Shown piece by piece: positions 24,552 through 34,189 of a stretch of DNA of 64,000 nt. Each line of letters begins with the position of its first letter. Within the stretch, counting starts at the first letter, position 1. Position numbers and translations under genes: made by a program. This stretch comes from Blattamonas nauphoetae (taxonomy: Eukaryota; Preaxostyla; Oxymonadida). The stretch spans positions 186,001-250,000 of the forward strand of contig JARBJD010000047.1 of the NCBI GenBank assembly GCA_033064195.1, given 5' to 3'. Under the pieces are notes generated by a model. That model saw nothing but the letters and a program-made list of their open reading frames with translations. It had not been told where the DNA came from and made no database searches.

Positions 24552-25305
24552 ATGTCTTCATCAGTGAAAGGAGATCGAATTTCAGCCAGTCTGTGTTTCT
24601 CGTCTTCTCAGATTCACCTTGTTCCAACTCCTCTTCAAACACTTCCACCGATGGATTTCACCGATCCATCGCATATCTCCATCATACATACCACTCTTGT
24701 TCGCGCAATTGATGATTCGAATTATAATTCTTCTTATTCTTGGAGCTCTGTCCTTCTTTGCGACCCATTCAATTCTGGAGTGATCTCTATCACAATCACG
24801 ATTCTCTCGCTCTCAGGTGTGCTAAATTCATCCTCTATGTTTGCTCAGATGGAAATGTTGTCGTTGGTATGATGGATTCAACATCTCCAATTCCCAAAAC
24901 TAAGGAAGCGCTTGGATTCAATGTCAGAAGTCTGTTTTTCTCTTCTTCTCATCTTCTCAGACTCTTTCAGTATCGACACGACTGGATATCTCATTTTCAA
25001 CACTCCATCATGCAATTCATTTGCATATTGCCATTCTCCTCTTCATGAAGGAGATTGTGTTCGAATGGAAGTTGATCTTGACTCTACACTTCGAACAGCG
25101 CAATTCTTTTTGAATGGCGAGGGTGGTTTGTGTTACATGTCAGGAATCCCTTCATCTGTGCGAATTGGCGTCTGGTTCTCTCTTCTCTCATTTTTCTCTT
25201 TTTCAGTTTTCTGGAGATGGACAATGGACATCGTTCCGAATTGACAACATTTCTCGCCTCTCACGACCAACACCAATCTTGGAGGGAATGCGCGAAATCA
25301 GATGA
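24552..25305 (+). CDS. SPRY-like small protein (copy D)
   Basis: Four exons: 24552-24816, 24849-24929 (81 nt), 24961-25169 (209 nt) and 25207-25305. They are split by introns of 32 nt (GTGTG...CTCAG), 31 nt (GTCTG...CTCAG) and 37 nt (GTCTG...TTTCAG). Splicing gives about 217 residues. Exon 1 holds LPPMDFTDPSHISIIHTT and SGVISITITILSLS. Exons 2-3 give DGNVVVGMMDSTSPIP, GDCVRMEVDLDSTLRT and SGIPSSVRIG. Exon 4 gives FSGDGQWTSFRIDNISRL and ends in TGA. All junctions keep frame, so the copy looks intact. It lies 140 bp downstream of the 7TM gene on the same strand. SPRY is a family-level inference; the specific role is unknown. Confidence 0.72.
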
Positions 25306-26087
25306 TGAGCGTGGACGGCCGCAGCTCCACGATCATTCCTCCGCTCCAAAATGAACACTAGAGATCCTCTCTCCTCTTGCAAGAGTGTCAGAAGAGGAGA
25401 GCAGGATGGAGAAATGATATTCCACACCGAAAAGGGAGTGTATCTGTCTGCCGAAACAATGCAGTCCTTCTCGAACATGTTATGACCCCCAATGCGTGGA
25501 ATCATCTCGCCTGCGAACAAAGGAGTCCACCAACAGATGCTGAATCAGAGCCGTTTCAGAGCGATCAAGTCTTTTCAATTGTCCATCGAATGAAAGGTTG
25601 GTTTGAAGAAAGAAAAGGAAGAGCTTGGAAGGATTATGACCTCAGGCGAAGTGAGAAAGAATTGAAGCAACAGTGCAAGTGGAAGAAATGCAAGAACATC
25701 CTCTTTTCGACAGACACAATGAGGAAGAACAGCAACGAAATGCAGGAAGAAAGAATCTACAACAAATTGAGAAATCAACACGTGTTGTGTCTGTGATCGG
25801 CTCCAAAGATGGAAGAAGAACCCGAAATGGCAGACGGGATTGGGACTTGCCGCATGTCTTTGACCAGTTCACGGCGAACACAGCAGATGCTCTCCAACCC
25901 TCGCCCGACGCCATTTGAATCTTTGACGTCACTTTCGAAGACAGAAATTGAAGTTGTCGAAAACGATCGGGATCTTTCGGTTTCAATGACTGTTCAAACA
26001 CCTCATCTTGGACTCTAACGTAAAGAACGAACCTCATCAATCAAATGCAGGTTCTTCCCATCCAGACCATTCAACTGTTTCATTCCT
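25306..26087 (+). other. Spacer with possible decayed coiled-coil gene
   Basis: Plus-strand readings around 25560-25918 look partly coding: a basic stretch (GWFEERKGRAWKDYDLRRSE) and, in a neighbouring frame, a Gln/Glu-rich coiled-coil-like stretch (VEEMQEHPLFDRHNEEEQQ) ending at TGA 25916-25918. No start, splice pattern or domain can be supported. It may be another worn member of a dispersed family associated with the repeat that follows. Confidence 0.25.
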
Positions 26088-26650
26088 CCATTCACACACA
26101 CCTTTGAACCGCTCTTGATGCTCGGCTGGCGATGGCCAGACATTGGAATGGTGGGAACGAGAGTGACTCGAATGTGCGCCGGAATTGGATGAGTTACGAG
26201 CAGTGTCTGATCATGCAGACCATTCAGTGGAGGATCTTGATGCGTCTGAAGCAGAAATTTCAAGTGGATTGGAAATGCCCACAGCCCAACTGGCTCGACA
26301 CAGCAAGCCTGAAGAAGAACACTTTACCCAACACACCAACGCCAATATTGAATAGAAACTGAACATTGGGAACAAATTTCAAAAAGGTCTTGGCGAAGGT
26401 GTGCAGAAGGAGCATTCATTAGACTTTTGGAAACAACACTCTGAAACGGCACCAGAAACATTGAATATGGAAGTCAAGACTGAAGTGGAAAAGAATTGTG
26501 AGCAGAAAACATGCTATTTGTGAGGGCATACTTCAGAAACGGGAATATTGCAGGCAGGCCGCGATGAACGAGGAGCGAGTCTGACTCACCGATTCTGCGA
26601 TGTTCGCAGGAAGTGACATTGACCAAACGACCGACGCATTTGGAGTTCAC
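26088..26650 (+). repeat. Dispersed repeat, arm 2 of an inverted pair
   Basis: Reverse-complement partner of 4100-4662, about 22 kb away. The plus strand here carries the reading DELRAVSDHADHSVEDLD then ASEAEISSG, preceded by the same TGA as in arm 1, and then EVTLTKRPTHLE near the far end. Similarity is interrupted by indels. The pair flanks the phosphatase and beta-helix genes and could support inversion by recombination. Confidence 0.65.
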
Positions 26651-26770
26651 GAAAACACCAATATTGCACTTCAGAAATGGTCCAATTAATTGATTTCAGT
26701 GTTTTGTCTTGATGGATATCTCAAATCACGGGCATGATCAAGTTCGCAGTGCATTGTGACGGCTCGATCA

Positions 26771-27514
26771 ATGGAGGGTAGTATATCAAAGTCCAATCGC
26801 ATTTCGACATCAACAGAACTGTATCATGCTCCCACTCCCCTCCAAACACTTCCACCGATGAATTTCACTGATCCATCGCATTTCTCCATCATACATACCA
26901 CTATTGTTCACGCAATTGATGATTCGAATGGTAATTCTTTTTGGAGTTCTGTCCTTCTTTCCAACCCTTTCACATCTGGAGTTGTCTCAATCACAATCAC
27001 GATTCTGTCGCTTCCAAGTATGCTTGATTCCTCCTCATTGTTTGATCAGATGAAACTTTATGTTTTGGTTTGATGGATTCAACATCTCCAATTCCGAAAA
27101 TTGATGAAGTCATTGGATACAATGTCAAAAGTCTGTTTTTCTGTCTTCTCATTTTTTAGACTCTGCCAGTCTCGACCAATATGGTTCTCTCAACTACAAC
27201 ACTCCATCTTCAAATTCATCTGAATATTGCCACGATTCTCTGCATGAAGGCGATTGTTTTCGTATGGAAGTTGATCTTGACTCAACACCTCGCACACTGC
27301 AGTTCTTTGTGAATGGCGAGGCTGGAAGGAGTTACATGTCTGGAATCCCTTCATCAGTGCGAATTGGAGTCTGATTCTCTTTTCGCTCATTTATCTCTTT
27401 TTTCAGTTTTCTGTCGCTGGGCAAGGAACTTCCATCCGAATTGACAACATTTTTAGCCTCTCACGACCTACCCCATTCTCAGAAGAGATGGAAGAAGTCA
27501 CATGGTCAATCTGA
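26771..27514 (+). CDS. SPRY-like small protein (copy E)
   Basis: Four exons: 26771-27017, 27050-27130 (81 nt), 27160-27368 (209 nt) and 27407-27514. Introns are 32 nt (GTATG...ATCAG), 29 nt (GTCTG...TTTTTTAG) and 38 nt (GTCTG...TTTCAG). The product is about 214 residues. Motifs are LPPMNFTDPSHFSIIHTT, SGVVSITITIL, GDCFRMEVDLDSTPRT, FFVNGEAG, SGIPSSVRIG and GTSIRIDNIFSLSRPTP. The ATG at 26771 is preceded by an in-frame-independent ATGATCAAGTTCGCAG that is nearly identical to the sequence upstream of copy B. The shared upstream block therefore extends beyond the coding part. The copy looks intact. Confidence 0.7.
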
Positions 27515-27912
27515 CACACCACAACGTGACAGAGATCCAAAATTCGTTCCTAGAAGCACTCTAATCAGAGCCTCATTTTATCACACGGAATCAATTGGAC
27601 TTTTACGTGGATCTACCATTTTCAAAGACTGTTTGAAGCACAATTTCACAATCTGTTTTGATCAAACCATGATTCGTTGAAAAAACTCCCACAATCGGTC
27701 GTGATCGCGAGATGGAAGCTCCAAGTCTCAAAAAAGGTGATTACTTCGCATAATTCACAAAAATAAGTCTGTACAAACAGAATTCAGACCAAAAAACCGA
27801 GAAACTTGGTACAAATGTTTCAAACTACACCCAATAAGATGAGATAAGAAAGCAAAGTGATGAGTGAACATGAGGTCATGCATCGAAGAGGCAGATAAAG
27901 ATGTTGTGCATG
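27515..27912. other. Spacer, nothing recognised
   Basis: About 400 bp between the convergent SPRY-like gene and beta-helix gene. It is AT-rich and I see no gene, repeat or RNA signal. It must hold the 3' ends of both genes. Confidence 0.4.
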
Positions 27913-29949
27913 TCAAACTGCGGTCATTTCCGCGTTCACGGACGTTGTTGATTTCTTGTTGTTTTTCTGTCTCTTCTTTTTCGAGTGATGCTTCACGAGC
28001 AGCACTGTAACAATGATACCAACACCCACAAGCACGACAACAACAATCACAACAACCACAATTGTCACAATCACTCCAGTTGACAATCCTCCCCCACTCC
28101 CAGTCGCGTCTTTCTTCTTCTTGTCTGTTCGAGGATCGCTGCCTTTCTGCGACACGGCGAGTGACTCGTCGACAGACACAGGACTTCCATGTGTGTCAAC
28201 AGATAACTCTGTCGACGTGCGGCCAACTATGTTGATGCCTGTGTTGCTGTGCACTTTCTTGAACTTCCCTGAGTCGAGCTTCCCACCTGGCAGAAGCGAC
28301 TCTGGGATTGAGAAGAGAACATCGAGGTTGGAATTGTCGTCAGCAGTGTCACGTTCGATATAGCAGTTCTTCATCTTATAATCCTGCGCCTCGTTCGCAG
28401 TAACGATGTCCTGGAAAGCACTCTCGTTGTAATAGAGGGAGATGAGCATTCCATTGGGGGAGAACAGCGCTTTGCAGCGTTCGAGAAGAACGTCCTCCAC
28501 AAACACTTTACATCCAATCACGAATGCGGCAGCTGCACGACCTGTCGATGTGTGGCAGTTGACGAAGCGTGTCTGTTCGATGTTCACAGTCACTCCGAGC
28601 AGCACCGCTGACGAGAGCATGACAGCACAGCGCTTCAATGTTGTTTGCTCGCAGAGCGTGATCGTCCCTCGATACTGGACATATAACACGGCCGTGTGGG
28701 GGTATTTCGAGTTGCAGTTACAGCTCTCGAACAGACACCCTCTGAACGTGAGTCCTTCCTTTGAGAATGTGTCTGTGCTGAAACCTTTGATCATGACAGG
28801 AGCATTAACAGCTGAACACGACTTCATCGCAATGTTGGAGAACTCTATCGTGGCGAAAGAGAGGTACACGGCGAGAAGGAACTGTCCCGTGCAGTTTGTA
28901 AACTCGCAGTCTTTCATGATCAGCTGGCCTGAACTCGATATCTCCGAGATTGGTACCCCAACATAGGCAAAGCCCGCGATACTTTCGTAATTGTGGATAT
29001 TTGTGAATGAGCAGGACGAGACAGTGAGTTTCACGTCTCCCATACTCACAACAACCAAGCCAGCCACTCCAGTTGGTTCGGAAGAGGGAATATCGTCAAA
29101 ATCGAATCTCTTGATTTTGAAATCGGCGATGACATAGCACAAGATACTCCACGCTGAGCGCTTGTTTGCTTGGAGAACATCTGTCTTGACACACTGCTGC
29201 TCACTTCGGAGGGTGTTGTACACAAACGAGTCCCCCACAAGAGATGCTTCGGTGATTGCCCCATAAATATCGTCGGTCACGTTGCGCATTTTGGAGAACG
29301 CGAAATTGGTTCGAAAATTGAAAGCAGGAAAGTCGGATTGTTTGATGCACTCTGACTTCTTGAATGGTTCGTATTTATTTGGAACAACGTGGTCGATGTT
29401 CGAGAAGGCAGAATGCGACAATTCGACGGAATACAATTTTGCCCCAAACAGAGGCGAGGTCCCAACAGTCACTCCGTCAGATGAGATTTTTGATCCAATC
29501 ACGTGAGTGTCCACGTTTGTCGAGCAGACAAGTTCCGGGAGAATGCTGCTTCCACTCAACGCAATGTCCACAAGTCTGATCGACCCTCCATTCGTTAGAA
29601 ATGGCGAGTATTCTTCGTCAAGATCAATTGTAGATCCAAAAACCGAAAGAATCGATTCCGAATCGAGTTCGGCAATTCTATATCGAGAACACACGCTCAA
29701 TTCCAGGTTTCCAAGTGTCAGCGATGTGTTCACTATATCAAACAGATAGGCAGTGTCCGCCAATAGACCCGTCATTGGTGTCAGTCCAGACCCCAAAATC
29801 GATAAATCATCGTCACGAATGTTGAAATTGTGCGATCCGTGCTTCTCCATTCCCAGGAACACCGTAGTATCCGAGTTGGATCGGCGATTTAGTAGTGTGG
29901 AAACATCAACAATAGAGTGAGATGTGATAAATAGGATCAGAATGAACAT
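27913..29949 (-). CDS. Beta-helix surface protein with one membrane anchor
   Basis: 678 residues, apparently intron-free. The N-terminus is a short hydrophobic signal (MFILILFITSHSIVDVS). The ectodomain is rich in Ser, Cys and aliphatic residues in beta-helix rhythm, with short CxFxNCxG and CLFESCNC units. It lacks the CGxxxxPC modules of the giant protein at 6076-15215. A Gly-rich linker and one long helix (TGVIVTIVVVVIVVVVLVGV) lead to a short basic tail (KHHSKKKRQKNNKK) with no kinase-like domain. It is probably a plasma-membrane surface protein. Its specific role is unknown; it may be a structural relative of the giant receptor without the signalling tail. Confidence 0.8.
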   Translation of the reverse strand: MFILILFITSHSIVDVSTLLNRRSNSDTTVFLGMEKHGSHNFNIRDDDLSILGSGLTPMTGLLADTAYLFDIVNTSLTLGNLELSVCSRYRIAELDSESILSVFGSTIDLDEEYSPFLTNGGSIRLVDIALSGSSILPELVCSTNVDTHVIGSKISSDGVTVGTSPLFGAKLYSVELSHSAFSNIDHVVPNKYEPFKKSECIKQSDFPAFNFRTNFAFSKMRNVTDDIYGAITEASLVGDSFVYNTLRSEQQCVKTDVLQANKRSAWSILCYVIADFKIKRFDFDDIPSSEPTGVAGLVVVSMGDVKLTVSSCSFTNIHNYESIAGFAYVGVPISEISSSGQLIMKDCEFTNCTGQFLLAVYLSFATIEFSNIAMKSCSAVNAPVMIKGFSTDTFSKEGLTFRGCLFESCNCNSKYPHTAVLYVQYRGTITLCEQTTLKRCAVMLSSAVLLGVTVNIEQTRFVNCHTSTGRAAAAFVIGCKVFVEDVLLERCKALFSPNGMLISLYYNESAFQDIVTANEAQDYKMKNCYIERDTADDNSNLDVLFSIPESLLPGGKLDSGKFKKVHSNTGINIVGRTSTELSVDTHGSPVSVDESLAVSQKGSDPRTDKKKKDATGSGGGLSTGVIVTIVVVVIVVVVLVGVGIIVTVLLVKHHSKKKRQKNNKKSTTSVNAEMTAV

Positions 29950-30119
29950 TTGTGAGAAGACATATGATTGTGATCTAACCCTTTATTCGCATTTGCCCAT
30001 CACTGTGAACAGAAGTCTTATTTCGAAATGATGGGAAAATAGATCATTGAAAAGTGAAAAAAAGTGACTCCGGTGTCCAAAAGTCGGAGTTGTCCATATC
30101 GATGGAAGTTTGCCCAGTT

Positions 30120-30800
30120 TTACCTTTCTTGCCAGAAGTCCCTTCCAATCGATCGTTCTGTCTGTGCAACAAAGTAATCGAATACTTGTCTGTCTGAGTA
30201 GAGCTGACAGTCAACTTCAACTCTGTCGTCCAACCCTTCTTCTCGGAATGTATACAGAAACCGCTCAAGCTTCGGTCGGAATGGCAAAGGTGGATGCATT
30301 GGACAGTGAGCACGCCTGAAGTTGGGGAAGAGGGCAACAAAGACAGAGACGAGTGGATAGAGCGAGAAGTCGCGGCGGACGAGCAGGATGGCCAGCGAGG
30401 AGAGGAGAGTGGAAAGGGCGGGGTTGGTGTCCAGCTGAGTCGGATCGAGTGACTTCAGCAGGACGAGAATCCTCTCAAAAACAAAAAACATGCGTTCCCA
30501 TTTCTGGCAGTCGAGATAATCGGTGGGTCGACGATCATCAGTGAATCTGAGAGTGGCATGCGCGAGACGAGCGAGAGGAGCACCAAACTGGAGAACATTC
30601 GTGCGAATGAGCGAAATCTGCTCGTCTTTTTTCCAAAATGGAACGAGCGCTGTCCAAACACTTTGAGGAGCACAAACCTTTCTGATGTCGTAATTGAGAG
30701 TTACAATATAGTGTTTTGGAAGGCGTGTGAGAGAGGCGCGAGTGTTGTCGGATTCGACCATCTCTCTCGCGAGTTCAATCATTTTCTTTCCAACTTCCAT
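30120..30800 (-). CDS. Helical protein, probable C-terminal half of split gene
   Basis: 226 codons from ATG at 30800, but sensible coding continues upstream of that ATG (INLTPLVW) right up to the inverted-repeat element ending at 30826. The native start is therefore probably elsewhere. The content is alpha-helical and Leu-rich, with no catalytic motif. The end contains TFREEGLDDRVEV, resembling RLRDEGLSDESEL in the protein at 38372, so the two share a C-terminal module. The most likely reading is the C-terminal part of the gene at 31276-33705, separated from it by the mobile element. The two frames are offset by one base across the insertion, so simple removal does not rejoin them. Confidence 0.5.
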   Translation of the reverse strand: MEVGKKMIELAREMVESDNTRASLTRLPKHYIVTLNYDIRKVCAPQSVWTALVPFWKKDEQISLIRTNVLQFGAPLARLAHATLRFTDDRRPTDYLDCQKWERMFFVFERILVLLKSLDPTQLDTNPALSTLLSSLAILLVRRDFSLYPLVSVFVALFPNFRRAHCPMHPPLPFRPKLERFLYTFREEGLDDRVEVDCQLYSDRQVFDYFVAQTERSIGRDFWQER

Positions 30801-30825
30801 CCAAACCAGTGGAGTGAGATTGATA

Positions 30826-31296
30826 GTGGTCGGATAAACCCGTTAACTCCGATAAACCCGTTAAAACATCCCCCATTTCACATATATCATCTCTTTCACA
30901 CGACTCATCAGTTGTACCTGTAAGAAAACCCTAGTGAGAATTCTGGAAGGAATTGTGACTCTTTCAGAGATTGGATCAAAGACAATGGGTCAATTCAAAT
31001 GGATGAAATGCCAACGACGACACAGCGCAAGTTATTCTGACCATGAAAAGCTCGACTCGCAACACATGATCCCTCTAGTTCTCGGAAATAGATTTGTTCA
31101 ACTTCGTTCAAAAAACAACGTTCACTTTTCGCTTTGCATTTCACAATCATTCTTTCATGAAGAACTCTAGTTTTAAAAAAAATGAGGAAATGCATGAATG
31201 TGAAGTGGAAGGAGAATTAAGATGAAGAGGGGAGACTGTTTCGTCCCTTTGGAAGGGTTAACGGGTTTATCCGCTCTAACGGGTTTGTCCGGGTAC
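30826..31296. mobile_element. 471-bp MITE-like element with TA duplications
   Basis: TA dinucleotides at 30824-30825 and 31297-31298 flank about 40-bp imperfect terminal inverted repeats. Each arm contains two copies of a CGGATAAACCCGTTA-like word. The interior (~390 bp) has no transposase. TA target duplications point to a Tc1/mariner-type non-autonomous element. It lies between two helical-protein reading frames and supplies the stop codon of the upstream one. Confidence 0.75.
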
Positions 31297-33705
31297 TATG
31301 AGGCAATGGTCCAAAACGGAAGAAGTCTCGGTTTCCTTGACCAAATGAGAGAGGAGGACAGATGAGATGATGTGGATGAGCGTGAGGGGCTCTGCAGGGT
31401 GGTCGTGGTTCGGAGAAAACAGAATGGAATATGAATGAATTGAGAATGGCGTCGAAGTGTTTTGGGTCAAAATCTCGATTCTATCGAAAATCTGAAGGAG
31501 GATGTGCATCCATTTCAGGTTTCCTGTTCGACAGAGCGAGGCAAACACAGGAATGAACGGTGCCAAGTCGAATGTTGTTTCGTCAACATATTGTTTGAAC
31601 AGTGTCACACACGTCTCGATCACAAACGACACATTCTGCGAGAACGAGAAAAGACTCCCTTCTCTTTTTCCATCATCCCTCTGAACTGCAACTGTCAGAG
31701 TCCGAAGAATCAGATCAGCGACTTTCTTGTTTCTCTCCATCATCTTCGCATCTGCACACCCTCCTATGGATGGTTTCAGAGGGTGAAGTTCTTCACCAAT
31801 GATCGCCCACGCTCTCACCGATAAATCAGATTCCAGCGATCTCCCAGCCACCTCGATCAGTCGATTTGCACTCTCCTCCTCCGCCCAAACAGCACAGTTT
31901 CCTTCGACGGATGACAAAAAACCAACTCTCGGCAAGGCGAAGTCCATCTGAGTGTCTGTTTCAGCGAGAAGAAAGAAGTGCTGTCGCTCTTCGTGGGAGA
32001 GACTCTGCATCATCCAAAGACGAATGAACAAGTTCCACTTCACCTCCTTCTCGGTTGTTGCCATTTGTGCTCGAATTGTCTCTTCGCTCCTCGGAATGAG
32101 TTCGACATATTCAGAATACCTCCATCCATTCGAACGAAAGTCGTCCACGATTTGGTATGTTGCTTGGATGATGGAACGATGAGTGAGAGGCGAGTCGAAC
32201 AACACAATGTCCAACACAGCGTTCAGAACAAACCAAATCGACGCATACGGAAGCCATCGAACAATTCGAAGTGTCTTCCCAATCCTTCCGATCAGATAGC
32301 ATTTCGTATCGTCTGAGACAAATGGAAGGACATGGATATCGTTCAGAATCAGGCGATGATAAACACATTTTGGCAGATCTCCTTTGTAATCGTCGATATA
32401 TTGGAAGGTGCCTGCCGAAAGAGAGATCTGTTTGGAGAGTGAGATGAGTGGATGAGGTGTGGATGGCTCTGTTGCGATTCTCCAAAGCGATTGCGCCTGC
32501 TCTGTTCTGAGCTCGGCGGAGAAGAAGGGGAAGAGAGAAGAGATGGAGGGGTGACTCGCGTGGAGAGCTGGCACAAGACAGGACATGACAACGATTGTAA
32601 TTTGTCTGAAAAGTTCATTCACACCACGATAATCCATTTCCGGAGTGTAGTGTTGTGGAATGATTGAGGCAACAGCGGCACAGAGCGATCCGGAGAGAGT
32701 CAGAGCGTCGGAGATGGGAAGAGGCCAGTCGGATTCGGAGGGGAAGGGGGGAGGAGTGGAGAAGAGGATGGTCTGAGCTTGTTTCGTGTTCAGTCCACAC
32801 TCTCTCTGGAACAGAGTCACAGCTGCTGTCGAAAGATCGACATCTTCACTCGCTGCCAGCACGACCAGAAGGGTGATCCAAGCGTAGTGTCCCATTCTTC
32901 CACTCCTTTCTTTTTCATCCCACTCCACGCTGCTCACAGCTTCCACACAACGTGTCCAATTCGTTGTATGTCTCCCGAAACTGAGACGGTGCGGATTGGC
33001 TGGATCGTTTGAGGTCACACGGGCAGATTTAAGAGCTTCGTCTGTCAGATAATTGAATTGATATCTGTCTTGGAAAGGGATGTGTTTCAGAGGGGCAGGA
33101 GTGATGGTTACAAGTTGCATGAAGACATTGGCTTTGTCGGTCTCAGAAACGTCGTCTGATGAGAGGCACAGAAGAGCGTGGAGATCTTCGTTGTCGAGGA
33201 GGACATCCACAAGTTGTGGTGTCAGCGATGGCATGATCGCGAAGATCATGTGGAGTCGATCGTGCTTCGAGAAGAAGTTGTGAAACAAGTGGAGGGTGGC
33301 GTGGTCGGTAAAGAAGCGATGGATGAGTTCGGGACTCTCTGGAGAGGATAACAATGGGATCTGAAAAGCAAGCGAAATCACACTGCATAGAAAACACGAT
33401 ATTGATGAGATGAAGGCAGAGGGTAACTTGCCTCCGCAAGTCTCCACGAGCAGTTGAAGATCTGAATCAACAAGAATTCATGTAATAACCAATGATAGAC
33501 ATTGAAAAGTTTCGATCACGGTTCGCATATGTTTCACTTGTTGGTTTTGTCTTTCAATCTTGGGAAGTCCCGAGATCAGAGCCTTGAAGGCAAGGATTGA
33601 TTCGTGTTTGTCCAACGGGTGAAGGGAAGGATCTGAATCTGAGCCGTTGAGTGGATCATCCACACCTAAACTATTGTGATCATTCGACAGGAGTTGACGA
33701 GACAT
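31276..33705 (-). CDS. Large helical protein of unknown function (interrupted at 3' end)
   Basis: Exon 1 runs 33705-33490 (MSRQLLSNDHNS...). Removing a 129-nt intron at 33361-33489 (GTTAT...TTTTCAG, phase 0) joins it to 33360-31276, giving about 766 residues. The protein is helical and Leu-rich (for example IPLLSSPESPELIHRFF, DVLLDNEDLHALLCLSSDDV) and resembles ARM/HEAT-like scaffolds in texture, with no enzyme motif. Shorter alternative splits of the intron are possible. The last codons (IVPGQTR, stop) come from the terminal repeat of the inserted element at 30826-31296, so the natural C-terminus has been replaced. The original continuation is probably at 30120-30825. Confidence 0.6.
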
Positions 33706-34189
33706 TAGAAGGTGTTCTCGGTGGAGGATGACCGTAACATTATCTTATGGGCAACAAAGGTGTTCTGTTTGGATCAGAGAATCCTTCTTCGAGATTACCT
33801 TTTTTTGGTGATATGTTTTGTCTATAATCAGTTCTGTGTATATTCTCTCATATTGGCCGACTTGTTTTTCTTGAAAAACTTATTATGGTCTGGACTTCTA
33901 TGTGACTTGTTTTGTCCTCCTGTGGTGACAAATCGGAAGATAGTTCGTGAAAACCATCCACCTCATCCGGAATTATTCAGTGGATATACAATGAATCCCG
34001 AATTGAGGTTCTAATACGGCGCCGGAGGTCTATAAAAGGACATGTGGTCCGATCTTAATTCCATCGTCGTTGATTGGCAAGGCAATGCTATGACATCGAG
34101 AAATCAAGTTTTCGAAGGATGTATGGTGAAATCATCAGTTATTTCGTCAACAATTTCATTTTCTTTTGATAATACGTTCAGACTCGTCC
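33706..34189. promoter_or_regulatory. Divergent intergenic region with TATA-like motif
   Basis: Nearly 480 bp lie between the divergent helical-protein gene and the RRM gene. CTATAAAAGG occurs at about 34031-34040, some 150 bp before the RRM gene ATG. It resembles a TATA box but could be chance. No other feature is seen. Confidence 0.25.
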
